Source of the DNA: Pseudoalteromonas sp. MEBiC 03607
Lineage (GTDB): Bacteria > Pseudomonadota > Gammaproteobacteria > Enterobacterales > Alteromonadaceae
Reading direction: 5' to 3'
DNA: 64,000 bases
Assembly: GCF_004792295.1 (NCBI RefSeq)
Contig: NZ_SRRY01000002.1
Coordinates: forward strand, 496,001-560,000
A program made the translations under genes and the position numbers. Of this stretch, positions 28,748 to 38,002 are shown piece by piece (position 1 is the first letter of the stretch; the number at the start of each line of letters is the position of its first letter). Under the pieces are notes generated by a model. It made no database searches and had not been told where the DNA came from. It saw only the letters and a list, made by a program, of their open reading frames with translations.

Positions 28748-28755
28748 TATTTTTC

Positions 28756-28783
28756 AAGGTGTGTATATAACACGCCTTTTTTG
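28756..28783 (+). terminator. terminator of the RimK-type gene
   Basis: Stem AAGGTGTGT (28756-28764) and ACACGCCTT (28770-28778), one G-T pair, then a T run. Confidence 0.8.
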
Positions 28784-28890
28784 TGTCATCTGTATAGTAA
28801 ATAAACTTACAAATACTACAAAAGTGTACAGTGCTAATTAGCAAATCATAGGATAAGGTAGATTTTTTTATTGGCAAGGAGTGTGTGTAC

Positions 28891-30039
28891 ATGAGTCAGC
28901 TCATCAGTCGAGCAACTGCGGGTTTAGTGGCTGTTATTATCGGCTTTACCAGCTCAATCGCGCTTATTTATCAGGTTGTGATGGTGTTAGGCGGCACCCC
29001 CGATTTAGTTGCCAGCTGGGTGTTGATGCTCGGTCTTGCTATGGGCGTGAGCTCAATTGCTTTGTCTTATTACTACAAAGTGCCCATTCTTATCGCGTGG
29101 TCAACAACCGGAGCGGCATTACTCATTTCAAGTGCTCAAGGGTATAGCTTAAACCAAGCTATTGGCGCGTTTATGTTCTCTGCGGCGCTGGTGTTTTTGT
29201 CTGGAATTACCGGCGTGTTCGAAAAAATGATGAACAAAATTCCAAGCCAACTGGCTTGTGCCATGCTTGCAGGCGTACTGGTGAATTTTGGCATTGATGT
29301 ATTTAATTTTATGAACGAACTGCCATTAGTAATTGGCTTAATGGTCGCGGTGTATTTATGTGGAAAACGTTACTTTGCGCGCTTTGCTATGCTCGCAGTG
29401 GTTGTGGCTGGCTTTTTAATGGCAGGCATAACAGGGCAAATCGATACCTCTAGCTGGCAGTGGAAAATGAGTGAGTTTGCTTATATAGCGCCAGTGTTCG
29501 ACATTAATGCCATGATCAGTGTTGGTTTACCGCTGTTTATAGTAACGATGACATCGCAAAACTTACCTGGCATCGCCGTGTTAAAAGCGCATCAGTATAA
29601 AGCCCCTGTGTCGGCGGCGTTAAATGTAACGGGACTTTTAAATGTGTTTATTGCGCCTTTTGGTGGTTATGCAATTAATCTTGCTGCTATCACTGCGGCA
29701 ATTTGTATGAGCCCTGAGGCTGATAAAGACCCAAGCAAGCGTTATTGGGCAAGCATTGCGGGTGGTGTGTTTTACATTATTATGGCGCTCCTTGCTGCAA
29801 CGCTAGTTGGTTTGGTAGCAAGTTTGCCACAAGCACTTATTTTAGCGTTGGCAGGTATTGCGTTATTCGCCACCATTGCTAGTAGCTTACAGCAAGCTTT
29901 AACTGAGGCGTATTATACCGAAGCCGCAATCGTGACCTTTTTAGTCACAGCTTCTAACCTAACCTTATTTTCGGTCGGTTCTGCGTTTTGGGGGATTGTT
30001 GCTGGCACGGTGACCTTGGTTATGACACGTAAAGATTGA
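28891..30039 (+). CDS. BenE-family benzoate/H+ symporter-like transporter
   Basis: A 382-residue integral membrane protein with about 12 hydrophobic segments. The BenE/NCS2-like features are visible: VVMVLGGTPDLVASWVLMLG near the start, PILIAWSTTGAALLISS, VTMTSQNLPGIAVLKAH and FGGYAINLAAITAAICMSPE. Named members move benzoate with protons, but no benzoate-degradation genes are nearby, so the substrate is open. AAGGAG lies 9 nt before the ATG at 28891; GTG codons at 28883 and 28885 sit too close to it. A cupin gene follows 13 bp downstream in the same operon. Confidence 0.88.
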   Translation: MSQLISRATAGLVAVIIGFTSSIALIYQVVMVLGGTPDLVASWVLMLGLAMGVSSIALSYYYKVPILIAWSTTGAALLISSAQGYSLNQAIGAFMFSAALVFLSGITGVFEKMMNKIPSQLACAMLAGVLVNFGIDVFNFMNELPLVIGLMVAVYLCGKRYFARFAMLAVVVAGFLMAGITGQIDTSSWQWKMSEFAYIAPVFDINAMISVGLPLFIVTMTSQNLPGIAVLKAHQYKAPVSAALNVTGLLNVFIAPFGGYAINLAAITAAICMSPEADKDPSKRYWASIAGGVFYIIMALLAATLVGLVASLPQALILALAGIALFATIASSLQQALTEAYYTEAAIVTFLVTASNLTLFSVGSAFWGIVAGTVTLVMTRKD

Positions 30040-30052
30040 AGGATTTGAAACG

Positions 30053-30364
30053 ATGCAAGTTATACGAAGCCACGAATTTACAGCTGAACGAGCTTGGGGA
30101 GCATTAGATATTGCCAATATGAATGGTATTACAACTCGTTTGCACTGGACGAATGAACCTTACAAATGGCACATCAATAATGGTGAAGAAGTTTTTGTGG
30201 TGTTAAGTGGTCAGGTTGAAATGCTTTATAAACAGCATGGTGAAGTATGTGCTGAGCTTCTTAATCCAGGGGATATCTTTTTTGCCAGTGTTGGCACGGA
30301 GCATGTTGCGCATCCCAAGGGAGAAGCGCGAATTTTGTTTATCGAATCGCAAGGCAGTGTATAA
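30053..30364 (+). CDS. cupin-domain protein
   Basis: A 103-residue single-domain cupin. The two cupin motifs are HINNGEEVFVVLSGQVEML and LLNPGDIFFASVGTEHVAHP, with His and Glu positioned to bind a metal. It is co-transcribed with the BenE-like transporter (13-bp gap, AAGGA before the ATG), so it may bind or sense the transported compound; this is inference only. A strong terminator follows. Confidence 0.82.
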   Translation: MQVIRSHEFTAERAWGALDIANMNGITTRLHWTNEPYKWHINNGEEVFVVLSGQVEMLYKQHGEVCAELLNPGDIFFASVGTEHVAHPKGEARILFIESQGSV

Positions 30365-30365
30365 C

Positions 30366-30397
30366 AAAAAAGCCCCAGCTTTACTGGGGCCTTTTGT
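30366..30397. terminator. bidirectional terminator between the cupin gene and hemH
   Basis: A-rich flank, stem GCCCCAG (30372-30378) and CTGGGGC (30384-30390), then a T run. It separates convergent genes and reaches the stop of hemH. Confidence 0.88.
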
Positions 30398-31419
30398 TAT
30401 TTAAGTAATGGTTTTATCACTTCAAATATGGCATTGATGTGATCACTGCGGGTATTGAGTGCTGGTATGTATCGGTACTTTTCACCACCTGCATGTTCAA
30501 AAATTTCACGATTTTCGCCTTCAATTTCTTCTAAGGTTTCTAGGCAATCGGCACTAAATGCAGGGCTGATAATCGCTATATCCTTAATACCTTGCTCTGG
30601 ATAGCTTTCAAGTGTGGCATCGGTGTAAGGTTTTAACCACTCAGCTTTACCAAAGCGGCTTTGGAATGTTGTTACAGCAAAGTCTTTTTCAAAACCCAGC
30701 TTTTCAGCAACTAAACGGGTAGTTTGCATACAAAAGCAGTAGTAAGGGTCGCCATTTTCTAAAAATTGCTTAGGTGTACCGTGGTACGAAAACACTAGCT
30801 TTTGTGGTGTGCCATGGGCATTTAAGTCTTCACTAATGCTAGCGGCGAGGGCATCAATATAAGTTGGGTTATTGTGATAACCATTAATGAAATGAAGCTC
30901 TGGTACCCAGCGCCATTTACGAAGCACATTTGATACTGCATCAAATGTTGAACCTATGGTGGTGCTTGAATATTGCGGATACATAGGCAGCACGATTACG
31001 CGAGTGATGCCTTTGTCGCGAAGCTCTTCAAGGCCTGCTTCAATCGATGGGTTACCGTAGCGCATTGCCATAACCACTTCAGTGTCGTGGTGCCCTTTAT
31101 CTTTTAATAGTGCTGCAAGGCGTTTACTTTGTTCTCGCGTAATGTGTGTTAGTGGTGAGCCGTTTTCAGTCCAGATGCTTTTGTAAAGTGCTGCTGAACG
31201 TTTCGGGCGCAGCGTTAAAACAAAGCAATACAGGATAATCATCCAAATAAAGCGAGGAATCTCGACGATACGAGGATCAGATAAAAACTCGCGTAAGTAA
31301 GTTCTAAGTGCCGCTGTTGTTGGCGCATCTGGGCTCCCTAAGTTGGTCAATAAAATACCCGTTTTTTTATTGAATCGGCCGTCATGCGGGTTATCGGTTA
31401 TAGCGGAAAATCGCGACAC
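30397..31419 (-). CDS. hemH: ferrochelatase HemH
   Basis: A 340-residue ferrochelatase that inserts Fe(II) into protoporphyrin IX, the last step of haem synthesis. Family landmarks are KTGILLTNLGSPDAPTTAAL, the catalytic His in VFSYHGTPKQFL, FQSRFGKAEWLKPYT and the metal or proton-path Glu cluster in SADCLETLEEIEGE. The start is a GTG at 31419, supported by AAGGAG 6 nt upstream. It is transcribed alone, convergent to the BenE/cupin operon. It is slightly longer than E. coli HemH (320). Confidence 0.96.
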   Translation of the reverse strand: MSRFSAITDNPHDGRFNKKTGILLTNLGSPDAPTTAALRTYLREFLSDPRIVEIPRFIWMIILYCFVLTLRPKRSAALYKSIWTENGSPLTHITREQSKRLAALLKDKGHHDTEVVMAMRYGNPSIEAGLEELRDKGITRVIVLPMYPQYSSTTIGSTFDAVSNVLRKWRWVPELHFINGYHNNPTYIDALAASISEDLNAHGTPQKLVFSYHGTPKQFLENGDPYYCFCMQTTRLVAEKLGFEKDFAVTTFQSRFGKAEWLKPYTDATLESYPEQGIKDIAIISPAFSADCLETLEEIEGENREIFEHAGGEKYRYIPALNTRSDHINAIFEVIKPLLK

Positions 31420-31497
31420 TGAGCGCTCCTTGATGAAGTAAACGTTATATAAATCGTATTGTAACGAACTAACCTGACTATGTGATCACTTTATTCG

Positions 31498-32805
31498 CTA
31501 ATTTTTGATCATGATCCTGAAAGGACTTGGTTTTTTAGCTTCAAGCTGTTGTAACTTGCTAATTGATTTAGGGCCAAATACATGCCCTTTTGGTAGTAAA
31601 AGAATTCCATCGTAGTTTCTTAGTGCATGACCTAAAACCATGCCATTTTTTAGTTGTTGAGCAGAGATAATTTTCATAGTGCCAACTTGCTGATCACTGG
31701 CACAGGTTATTTTTAAACTGCCGAGGGTTTCTAAAATCTTCGGGTGGTAGTAGGTGCCACTGTATAATTGCAATTGGTCAAGCGCACTTTCAAACTTGCT
31801 GTTGTCTTGCACATTTATATGGGCGATTGTTTGCCAAAAGTCTCTAGCCACCGCTAAAATCATTGCGGTAATCGGTATTTCTTTACCTTTTAAGCCTTTG
31901 GGTATGCCAGAGCCATTATAGTGTTCAAATTGATAATAAATAGCCTCAGAGACATCATGTAAATGTGGTGCAGGCATAAGCATTAACTGGGCTGTACTTG
32001 GGTGAGTATAAAATAACTTTTTTTGGTTTTCTGTAAGCTCTCTGGTTGGCTTTTTATACAGCTCTGGTTCCATTGCTAGCAGCCCTATTTGCGCAAGGTA
32101 TCCAGCCATTTCAGCCATTTCGATGTGTTTCTTATCTAAACCAAGTTGCTCTGCAATTTGCTTGCTGGTAGTGGCAATGTTTTGTGCTTGCATACCGTCT
32201 AGATAAGGGTTTGCATTAATGAAGTTGTATAAAATCTCAAAGGTTGTGCGGTGCTCGTGTTTTTCACGCTCGTTTACTTCTTCGAGCTGTTTAAGCACTT
32301 TACGAATTTGTAGAGTTCGCTTTTCGACCATTTGCTCAAGGTTATTGTTGAGCTCTTTTAGTTGCGCATTTTGTGCTTTAATTTGCTGTTCAAGGCGTTT
32401 GTTTTCTCGTTTAAGAGAAGTTTTTTCAATGCCATCACTAATATTGCGAAGCAGTAATTCATTTTGCCAAGGTTTTTGAATATAAGCATGGATCTTACCT
32501 TTATTGACTGCGGCAATGGTATTGTCGATGTCTGAGTAACCGGTCAATAAAATACGTTGTGGATCTGGTGCAATACTAAGTGCTTGAGCAAAAAACTCCG
32601 CGCCATCCATCTGTGGCATGCGCATGTCACAAATAATCACATCAAAATTATAAGCTGCTAATAGCGTAAGACCTTCTGTCGGATCTGCTGTCGCTTTTGC
32701 TGAGATATTATGTGCAGATAACAACCTTAATAAAGTGCGTAAAACAATTTCGTCATCATCAATGCATAATACTTGAATATGCTCTTTGCTTACTTTTTCT
32801 GCCAT
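31498..32805 (-). CDS. response regulator with degenerate HD-GYP output domain
   Basis: A 435-residue regulator. Residues 1-130 form a receiver domain (VLCIDDDEIVLR; phospho-acceptor Asp in VIICDMRMPQMDG; LLTGYSD; Lys in IQKPW). A coiled coil of about 60 residues (140-200) follows, and then an HD-GYP-shaped domain. There the HD doublet is replaced (AGYLAQIGLL instead of the usual LHDIG) and GYP reads NGSGIPKGLKG, so c-di-GMP hydrolysis is unlikely. It probably works by binding or by protein contact. It diverges from a histidine kinase gene across 96 bp, a likely cognate pair. Confidence 0.85.
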   Translation of the reverse strand: MAEKVSKEHIQVLCIDDDEIVLRTLLRLLSAHNISAKATADPTEGLTLLAAYNFDVIICDMRMPQMDGAEFFAQALSIAPDPQRILLTGYSDIDNTIAAVNKGKIHAYIQKPWQNELLLRNISDGIEKTSLKRENKRLEQQIKAQNAQLKELNNNLEQMVEKRTLQIRKVLKQLEEVNEREKHEHRTTFEILYNFINANPYLDGMQAQNIATTSKQIAEQLGLDKKHIEMAEMAGYLAQIGLLAMEPELYKKPTRELTENQKKLFYTHPSTAQLMLMPAPHLHDVSEAIYYQFEHYNGSGIPKGLKGKEIPITAMILAVARDFWQTIAHINVQDNSKFESALDQLQLYSGTYYHPKILETLGSLKITCASDQQVGTMKIISAQQLKNGMVLGHALRNYDGILLLPKGHVFGPKSISKLQQLEAKKPSPFRIMIKN

Positions 32806-32901
32806 AGCGATTTACTGTGAACCATCGTTAATCAATAACATAGCCTTAAATCTAGGCTTGTGCTAGGTTTTAAGTGATACAGGCTAAAGTTTGAGAGAAA
32901 A

Positions 32902-33858
32902 ATGAATGACTTTAAGCAAGCTTATTTATTAGAAAAAGCAGCTAGGGAAGAGGCAGAGCAACTGTTAGCAGACAAGAGCCGTATTCTTGTTGCATTAAAC
33001 AGTGAGCTTGAACAAAAAATTGCAGACTTAGAGCGTCATCAAGCAATGTTTATTCAAGCAGAAAAAATGGCCACTTTGGGCACACTATGCGCTGGGGTTG
33101 CCCATGAAATTAACAACCCCCTTGCTTATAGCATTAGTAATGTCGATACCCTTAAGGAGTATTGCAATTATTTCAGTGCATTATTAGCTAAATGTGATGA
33201 ATTTGCCTGTAGTGAAATGGATAAAGCGGCGTTTTGTCAGCAATTAACCGATTTAAATAAAGTACACTCTGTTCGTTATTTAGCAGATGATTTGCCTGAC
33301 TTAATAAATGACACAGCGCAAGGTTTACAAAGGATCAGCAAGATAGTTGCAAATTTGCTCGATTTCTCTCGACCAAAGGGCCATAACAAACAGTTTGCTG
33401 ATATGACTGATGCGGTAAAAAGTGCAGTTAAGTTATTAGCGAATCAACTTAAAGAATGCGATTTACAAACTGACTACCATACGATTTCTGAGAGCTGGTG
33501 TAATTTAGCAGCTATCAGTCAAGTGATTGTGAATGTATTAATAAATGCAAAGCAAGCATGTGATGCGAGTAGCTCAAAAGCGCAGATCACTGTGTCGGTC
33601 TATGAACTTCAACATCATATTTATATTGATGTTGAAGACAATGGCGTGGGGATGTCAGCAGAAACTATCGCTAAAATATATGATCCTTTCTACACGACCA
33701 AACCGGTAGGGGAAGGCACTGGAATGGGAATGACCATGGTTTATGCGATTGTGCATGATCATCAAGGCACTATTGAAATACAAAGCACAGAGGGAACGGG
33801 CACGCGCATTAGTTGTGTATTTCCAGTGCAAAGTCACGTTAGAGATGTGGTTAACTAA
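32902..33858 (+). CDS. cytoplasmic sensor histidine kinase
   Basis: A 318-residue histidine kinase with no membrane segment. Residues 1-55 form a coiled coil. The H-box is LCAGVAHEINNPLAYSISN (about residue 75) and the ATPase boxes are VNVLINAKQA (N), VEDNGVGMSAE (G1), DPFYTTKPVGEGTGMGMTMV (F and G2) and GTGTRISCVFP. Soluble kinases of this type often receive their signal from a partner protein. The divergent response regulator at 31498 is the probable partner. Clear and complete. Confidence 0.92.
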   Translation: MNDFKQAYLLEKAAREEAEQLLADKSRILVALNSELEQKIADLERHQAMFIQAEKMATLGTLCAGVAHEINNPLAYSISNVDTLKEYCNYFSALLAKCDEFACSEMDKAAFCQQLTDLNKVHSVRYLADDLPDLINDTAQGLQRISKIVANLLDFSRPKGHNKQFADMTDAVKSAVKLLANQLKECDLQTDYHTISESWCNLAAISQVIVNVLINAKQACDASSSKAQITVSVYELQHHIYIDVEDNGVGMSAETIAKIYDPFYTTKPVGEGTGMGMTMVYAIVHDHQGTIEIQSTEGTGTRISCVFPVQSHVRDVVN

Positions 33859-33944
33859 TTGACACAATTTAAGTTGTTGCAAAACGCTGTAGATTCGATA
33901 GTGTAAGACTAAGTACTGACCAACATTAAATATAAAGGCACACT

Positions 33945-34592
33945 ATGTTTAACACAGAAAGCTCGGAAGTATTGAAAAACTATCTCGCAAGTCAAAGTGA
34001 GACGAATCAAGTTAGTTTAGATCAGGTCATTGGATTTATGGCTGGACTGCTTGCCTGCTCTGAGTTTTTTGGTGAGTCAGAGCTTGCAAATTATATCGCT
34101 GATAACGATGAATCAATATTCAATACATTAATGACCGATTCAGAGCCGCGCGATGCAATGATTGAGTTACTTGATAATGTGACAGAAGCTCAAGTTGAGC
34201 AAAAGAAAATACTTGCTCATTTATATTCCAATGATGCTGATGCAAATGAACCTAGCCAAGCATTACAAGACTTTTGCAGCGGTTACATTGCTGCATACAT
34301 AGTTAATCAAGATATTTGGCACAGTGACTTACAGTTTTTACTGCAAGCTGATGAGCAAAAAGAAGCCAGTGAAGAAGGGCAGCTTTTCATTGATAACTTT
34401 GAAGCTACACTCGATTTATTAACTACTTTTGCAATGTGGGATCAAGCACTTGCTAATCACCCAGAGCCAGAAAAATTGGGTGAAGGGTTTGCGACTTTTT
34501 TTGCTGCATTAGACGAGAGTTTAGCCGAAATAGCCACCATGGCCTTAATGCTCGAAGATGAAAAGCTGGCGATGTTAGAGCAAGATCAATAA
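33945..34592 (+). CDS. YecA/UPF0149-like protein
   Basis: A 215-residue acidic helical protein. The segments LDQVIGFMAGLLACSEFFG and LQDFCSGYIAAYIVNQDIW align by eye with the N-terminal and central repeats of YecA/UPF0149 proteins (YecA has GLLTAVL and WCFGYMRG). There is no C-terminal zinc SEC-C motif here. Function of the family is poorly known. AAAGG lies before the ATG. Downstream an AT-rich stem (34606-34621 with 34632-34647) could act as a weak terminator. Confidence 0.6.
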   Translation: MFNTESSEVLKNYLASQSETNQVSLDQVIGFMAGLLACSEFFGESELANYIADNDESIFNTLMTDSEPRDAMIELLDNVTEAQVEQKKILAHLYSNDADANEPSQALQDFCSGYIAAYIVNQDIWHSDLQFLLQADEQKEASEEGQLFIDNFEATLDLLTTFAMWDQALANHPEPEKLGEGFATFFAALDESLAEIATMALMLEDEKLAMLEQDQ

Positions 34593-34905
34593 ATAGATTG
34601 AGTTGGTAGAGATAAGTAAATGGTTGCATTAATTTGCTTATTTCTACTATTAATTGAATAATTCCTCCCTTATAAAATCTATTAATCATACAAATAGAAA
34701 AAATTATACCTAAGTCGTAACAAGTTTTTCTTTCATTTCATTTTTTTGTTGATAGGATGTTTCCCAAGGGGTAACTCGCAGGCTTGAGTTAGCTTTCAAA
34801 TTTATGATTTTTAAAATCAACAGTACGTGCTTAGTGCTTTTCCTTAACTTCTCCAAAGGGGCGTCTTTTTGATTTAAGGAAAGCCAGAATATCAACAGGA
34901 TACAC
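34593..34905 (+). promoter_or_regulatory. 313-bp leader of the TonB-dependent receptor
   Basis: No gene. TTTCCTTAA (34839-34847) and TTAAGGAAA (34874-34882) form a 9-bp stem enclosing a possible inner CTCC/GGGG pairing. It ends 23 nt before the ATG, close to the ribosome binding site AGGA. The interval also contains AACTC...GAGTT and an AT-rich stem near 34606-34647. This leader could control translation, but no known riboswitch was recognised. Confidence 0.4.
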
Positions 34906-37449
34906 ATGACAACACATTCTTTAAGTATGCTGGCCGTAGCGGTCAGTGTGGCTGTTTCTGCGACTTCAGTGCAGGCAGCCGAGCAAGCATCTGGCGTAAA
35001 AGCAGATAAAAATATCGAACAAATCTCTGTATTAGGCTCACGAGTTGCCAATCGTACGGCTACCGAATCAACATCGCCGGTTGATTTGATTGATGCTGAC
35101 GATTTGAACAAAGGTGGTTTCACTGAACTTGGCCAAAGCCTGCAAGCGACGGCTCCTTCATTTAACTTTTCTCGTACGCAAGTGTCAGATGGCTCTGACT
35201 TATTTAGACCTGCAACTCTTCGAGGCTTACAGCCAGACCAAACGTTAGTTCTAATCAATGGTAAGCGCCGTCATAATCAATCTATTTTTGGTTTAAATGG
35301 TACTGTCGGTGCCGGTGCTGCGGGTACTGATATGAACGCGATTCCACTTACCGCTTTAAAAGGCGTTGAAGTACTTCGTGATGGTGCTGCGGCGCAGTAT
35401 GGCTCTGATGCGATAGCCGGTGTTATCAACTTATCGCTAAACGATTCAACAGGTGTTACAACGGGTTATGTGCAAGCAGGTAGCACAGGTGAAGGCGATG
35501 GTGACACCCTATCAATGGGTTTAAACCGTGGCTTTGATTTAGGCGATGAAGGCGGCTTCATTAACTTTTCTTTAGAATACCGTGATGCTGATGGCACCAA
35601 CCGCGCACAGCGTGATATCGGTGGCTCAGTTGATGTACCAGCTGGCACGCTGTCTGACGAAGTCCGTTGGGGGCAAGGTAACGCAGATAGCGAATTTACG
35701 TCTGTGTTTTATAACATGGCGTTACCACTTGGCGAGAGCGAGCTTTACTCATTTGGTGGATACTCAAACCGTACGGCATTAGGCAATGGTTTTTACCGTA
35801 ACTTTGACCAAGCAGCGAAGAACGTTGTGCAAGTATATGGCGATGGCTTTTTACCTCGCATCGACAACGAAGCCGAAGATATTTCGTTTTCACTTGGGCT
35901 GCGCGGTGAGCTAAACCCAGATTGGAGCTATGATGTTTCGGCCGTATATGGTGAAAATAGCTATGATTTCACCTCAAAAAATACTCTAAATGCCTCGTAT
36001 GCTGCTGAATATGTGGCGAATAACCCAGGTGCAAGTGATGCTGATATTGCGGCAAATGCAGGCCCTTCAGGTGGTTACTCAGGTGGTTTTAGATTTGATC
36101 AAACAACAGTAAATGCAGATTTAAATGGTATTGTTGATATTGGTCGCAGTGAACCTGTTTATGTGTCGGTGGGTGCTGAATATCGTAAAGAAAATTACGA
36201 AATCGTGCCGGGCGAAGAAGCGTCTTACGCGTGTGGCTTAGCAAATTCAGATACCTCATACCCTGCGGTTAACGACAGCAGCGTATTTGCTGAGTGTGGC
36301 TTCCAAGCTTATAACGGTTTACGTCCTGAAGCGTCAAATAAAGAGAGCCGTCACAGCTATGCATTTTATGTTAATGCCGAAACACTGATCACGGACGCAT
36401 GGCAGGTAAGTACAGCGCTTCGTTATGAAGACTTCTCTGATGCCGGTGATGACATCATTGGCAAGCTAGCAACGCGCTATGAAATTACCGATGACTTTGC
36501 CGTGCGTGGTGCGATTTCTTCTGGCTTTAGAGCACCATCACTGCAACAAAGCGCCTATACAGCTTACACCACAAACTTAGGTGCTGGTGGCGTGTTATTG
36601 CAATCATTCACTGCAACAGCGGGATCTGATTTCCCGTCAGCCCTTGGTGTTGATAGTCTTGGACTTGAGAGCTCAGAAAACTTAAGTGCGGGCTTTGTTT
36701 ATAATGTAACAAGCGATTTATCACTGACCGTTGATTTTTACCATGTTGCAATTAAAGACAGAATTACCCTTGGCAGCTTAATGTCGGCGGACGATGTTTC
36801 GTTTAGCGCCGAAGCGGTGGCGGCACTTAATGCAACAGGTGCACAGCAAGCTAACTACTTCTCAAACTCGGTTGATTCAACCACCAAAGGGGTTGATATT
36901 ATTGCTTCGTACCGCACCGATTTGTACGACGGTAATTTCTCAGCAACCTTTGCAGGTAACATTAACGAAACCGAAATTGATGATGTGAATGCGCCAGAAG
37001 GTGTTCCTGAGTCAATCGCTCTTGATGATTTACAACGTAGTTTCTTAACGGATGGTCAACCAGGTGAGCGTGCAACACTAACATTTGAATACGATCGTGG
37101 CGATTTCAACAGCATGCTACGTTTTAACTACTACGGCGAAACTGACGTTAAATACTTTGGTAATGACCACATAGGTTTACCTGATGAGTTATCGCCTACT
37201 GGTGAGTTTAAAGACACAAGCACGGTTGAGTCAGCAGTATTAGTTGATGTAAATGTTGGTTATCAGCTAACTGACGAGCTGATGCTATCGGCAGGTATTG
37301 ATAATATCTTTGATGTAACACCAGACGAGTTAGGCGAAGATGAAGCGCTTGATTTTATTACTAATAAAGCATTTAAGTACCCTGTACGTGCATTGCCTTA
37401 TGGTTTTGATGGTATGACTTACTACGCAAAACTAAGCTTTAGTTTTTAA
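34906..37449 (+). CDS. TonB-dependent outer-membrane receptor
   Basis: An 847-residue outer-membrane receptor for active, TonB/ExbB/ExbD-powered uptake. A signal peptide (HSLSMLAVAVSVAVSATSVQ) is followed by the TonB-box-like region IEQISVLGSR. The plug domain includes LRGLQPDQTLVLINGKRRHN and VEVLRDGAAAQYGSDAIAGV. A long barrel follows, ending in Phe (YYAKLSFSF). The plug resembles receptors of unknown or sugar-type substrates more than siderophore receptors, but substrate cannot be read from sequence. It has its own terminator and no operon partner; the nearest functional cluster, for chitin, is 4 kb away. Confidence 0.92.
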   Translation: MTTHSLSMLAVAVSVAVSATSVQAAEQASGVKADKNIEQISVLGSRVANRTATESTSPVDLIDADDLNKGGFTELGQSLQATAPSFNFSRTQVSDGSDLFRPATLRGLQPDQTLVLINGKRRHNQSIFGLNGTVGAGAAGTDMNAIPLTALKGVEVLRDGAAAQYGSDAIAGVINLSLNDSTGVTTGYVQAGSTGEGDGDTLSMGLNRGFDLGDEGGFINFSLEYRDADGTNRAQRDIGGSVDVPAGTLSDEVRWGQGNADSEFTSVFYNMALPLGESELYSFGGYSNRTALGNGFYRNFDQAAKNVVQVYGDGFLPRIDNEAEDISFSLGLRGELNPDWSYDVSAVYGENSYDFTSKNTLNASYAAEYVANNPGASDADIAANAGPSGGYSGGFRFDQTTVNADLNGIVDIGRSEPVYVSVGAEYRKENYEIVPGEEASYACGLANSDTSYPAVNDSSVFAECGFQAYNGLRPEASNKESRHSYAFYVNAETLITDAWQVSTALRYEDFSDAGDDIIGKLATRYEITDDFAVRGAISSGFRAPSLQQSAYTAYTTNLGAGGVLLQSFTATAGSDFPSALGVDSLGLESSENLSAGFVYNVTSDLSLTVDFYHVAIKDRITLGSLMSADDVSFSAEAVAALNATGAQQANYFSNSVDSTTKGVDIIASYRTDLYDGNFSATFAGNINETEIDDVNAPEGVPESIALDDLQRSFLTDGQPGERATLTFEYDRGDFNSMLRFNYYGETDVKYFGNDHIGLPDELSPTGEFKDTSTVESAVLVDVNVGYQLTDELMLSAGIDNIFDVTPDELGEDEALDFITNKAFKYPVRALPYGFDGMTYYAKLSFSF

Positions 37450-37473
37450 TTCCTAAGTTGAAATGAAGCTTAA

Positions 37474-37499
37474 ATAGCGCCTAACGGCGCTATTTTTTT
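37474..37499 (+). terminator. terminator of the TonB-dependent receptor gene
   Basis: Stem ATAGCGCC (37474-37481) and GGCGCTAT (37486-37493) then a T run. Confidence 0.9.
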
Positions 37500-37505
37500 G
37501 TTTAA

Positions 37506-37549
37506 TTGTAGTATGCGACATTTGTCACTATAATAAATGACAAGTGTCG
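37506..37549 (+). promoter_or_regulatory. Xre/RES operator overlapping its promoter
   Basis: A -35 box TTGTAG (37506-37511) and a perfect -10 TATAAT (37529-37534) are spaced 17 bp. The inverted arms CGACATTTGTCA (37516-37527) and TGACAAGTGTCG (37538-37549), 11 of 12 bases matching, flank the -10. This is the expected site for autorepression by the antitoxin or the toxin-antitoxin complex. Confidence 0.82.
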
Positions 37550-37567
37550 AATTCGACGAGGTGTAAA

Positions 37568-38002
37568 ATGAATGCTGTAGAAACTGATTATTTAGGTGTT
37601 GTTACTGATGGTAGGGTAACAATTCATTCTAATACAATTGATGAGATTAATGTTGCAACACAAGGTGTAACTGTCAGTGCGATTAAATCACTCGCTAAAG
37701 AGCTGAATTGGGATGCCAACATTTTAGCAACCTCCATTGGCACCACGACCCGTACACTTGAGCGCTACAGTAAAGACCGAAAACGTTTAAGTGCTAAGCT
37801 GAGCGAAAATGCTTTAGAGATTGCACGTATTTCATCGCAAGGCATTGCCTACTTTGGTGACGTTAAACGTTGGAATGAGTGGCTTAATACGCCCAACATT
37901 CAATTTGCGAATCAAGAGCCAAAGTCAGTGATCCATACTATCCGTGGCCGTGAACTGATAAAGCGAGTGATAATGGGGCTTGAGTACGGGTTCACAGCTT
38001 AA
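37568..38002 (+). CDS. Xre/MbcA/ParS-type antitoxin (DUF2384)
   Basis: A 144-residue antitoxin. An N-terminal helix-turn-helix region is centred on IKSLAKELNWDANILATSIG and TTTRTLERYS. The C-terminal DUF2384 part has AKLSENALEIARI, FGDVKRWNEWLNTPN and RGRELIKRVIMGLEYG. It neutralises the RES toxin and represses the operon. The ATG at 37568 has GAGG 7 nt upstream; an in-frame GTG at 37544 falls inside the operator and is rejected. The stop overlaps the toxin ATG by 1 nt (TAATG). Confidence 0.9.
   Translation: MNAVETDYLGVVTDGRVTIHSNTIDEINVATQGVTVSAIKSLAKELNWDANILATSIGTTTRTLERYSKDRKRLSAKLSENALEIARISSQGIAYFGDVKRWNEWLNTPNIQFANQEPKSVIHTIRGRELIKRVIMGLEYGFTA

Noticed and set aside
37544..37567. Upstream GTG start of the Xre antitoxin
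   Set aside because: It falls inside the operator arm and has no ribosome binding site. The ATG at 37568 has GAGG at proper spacing.
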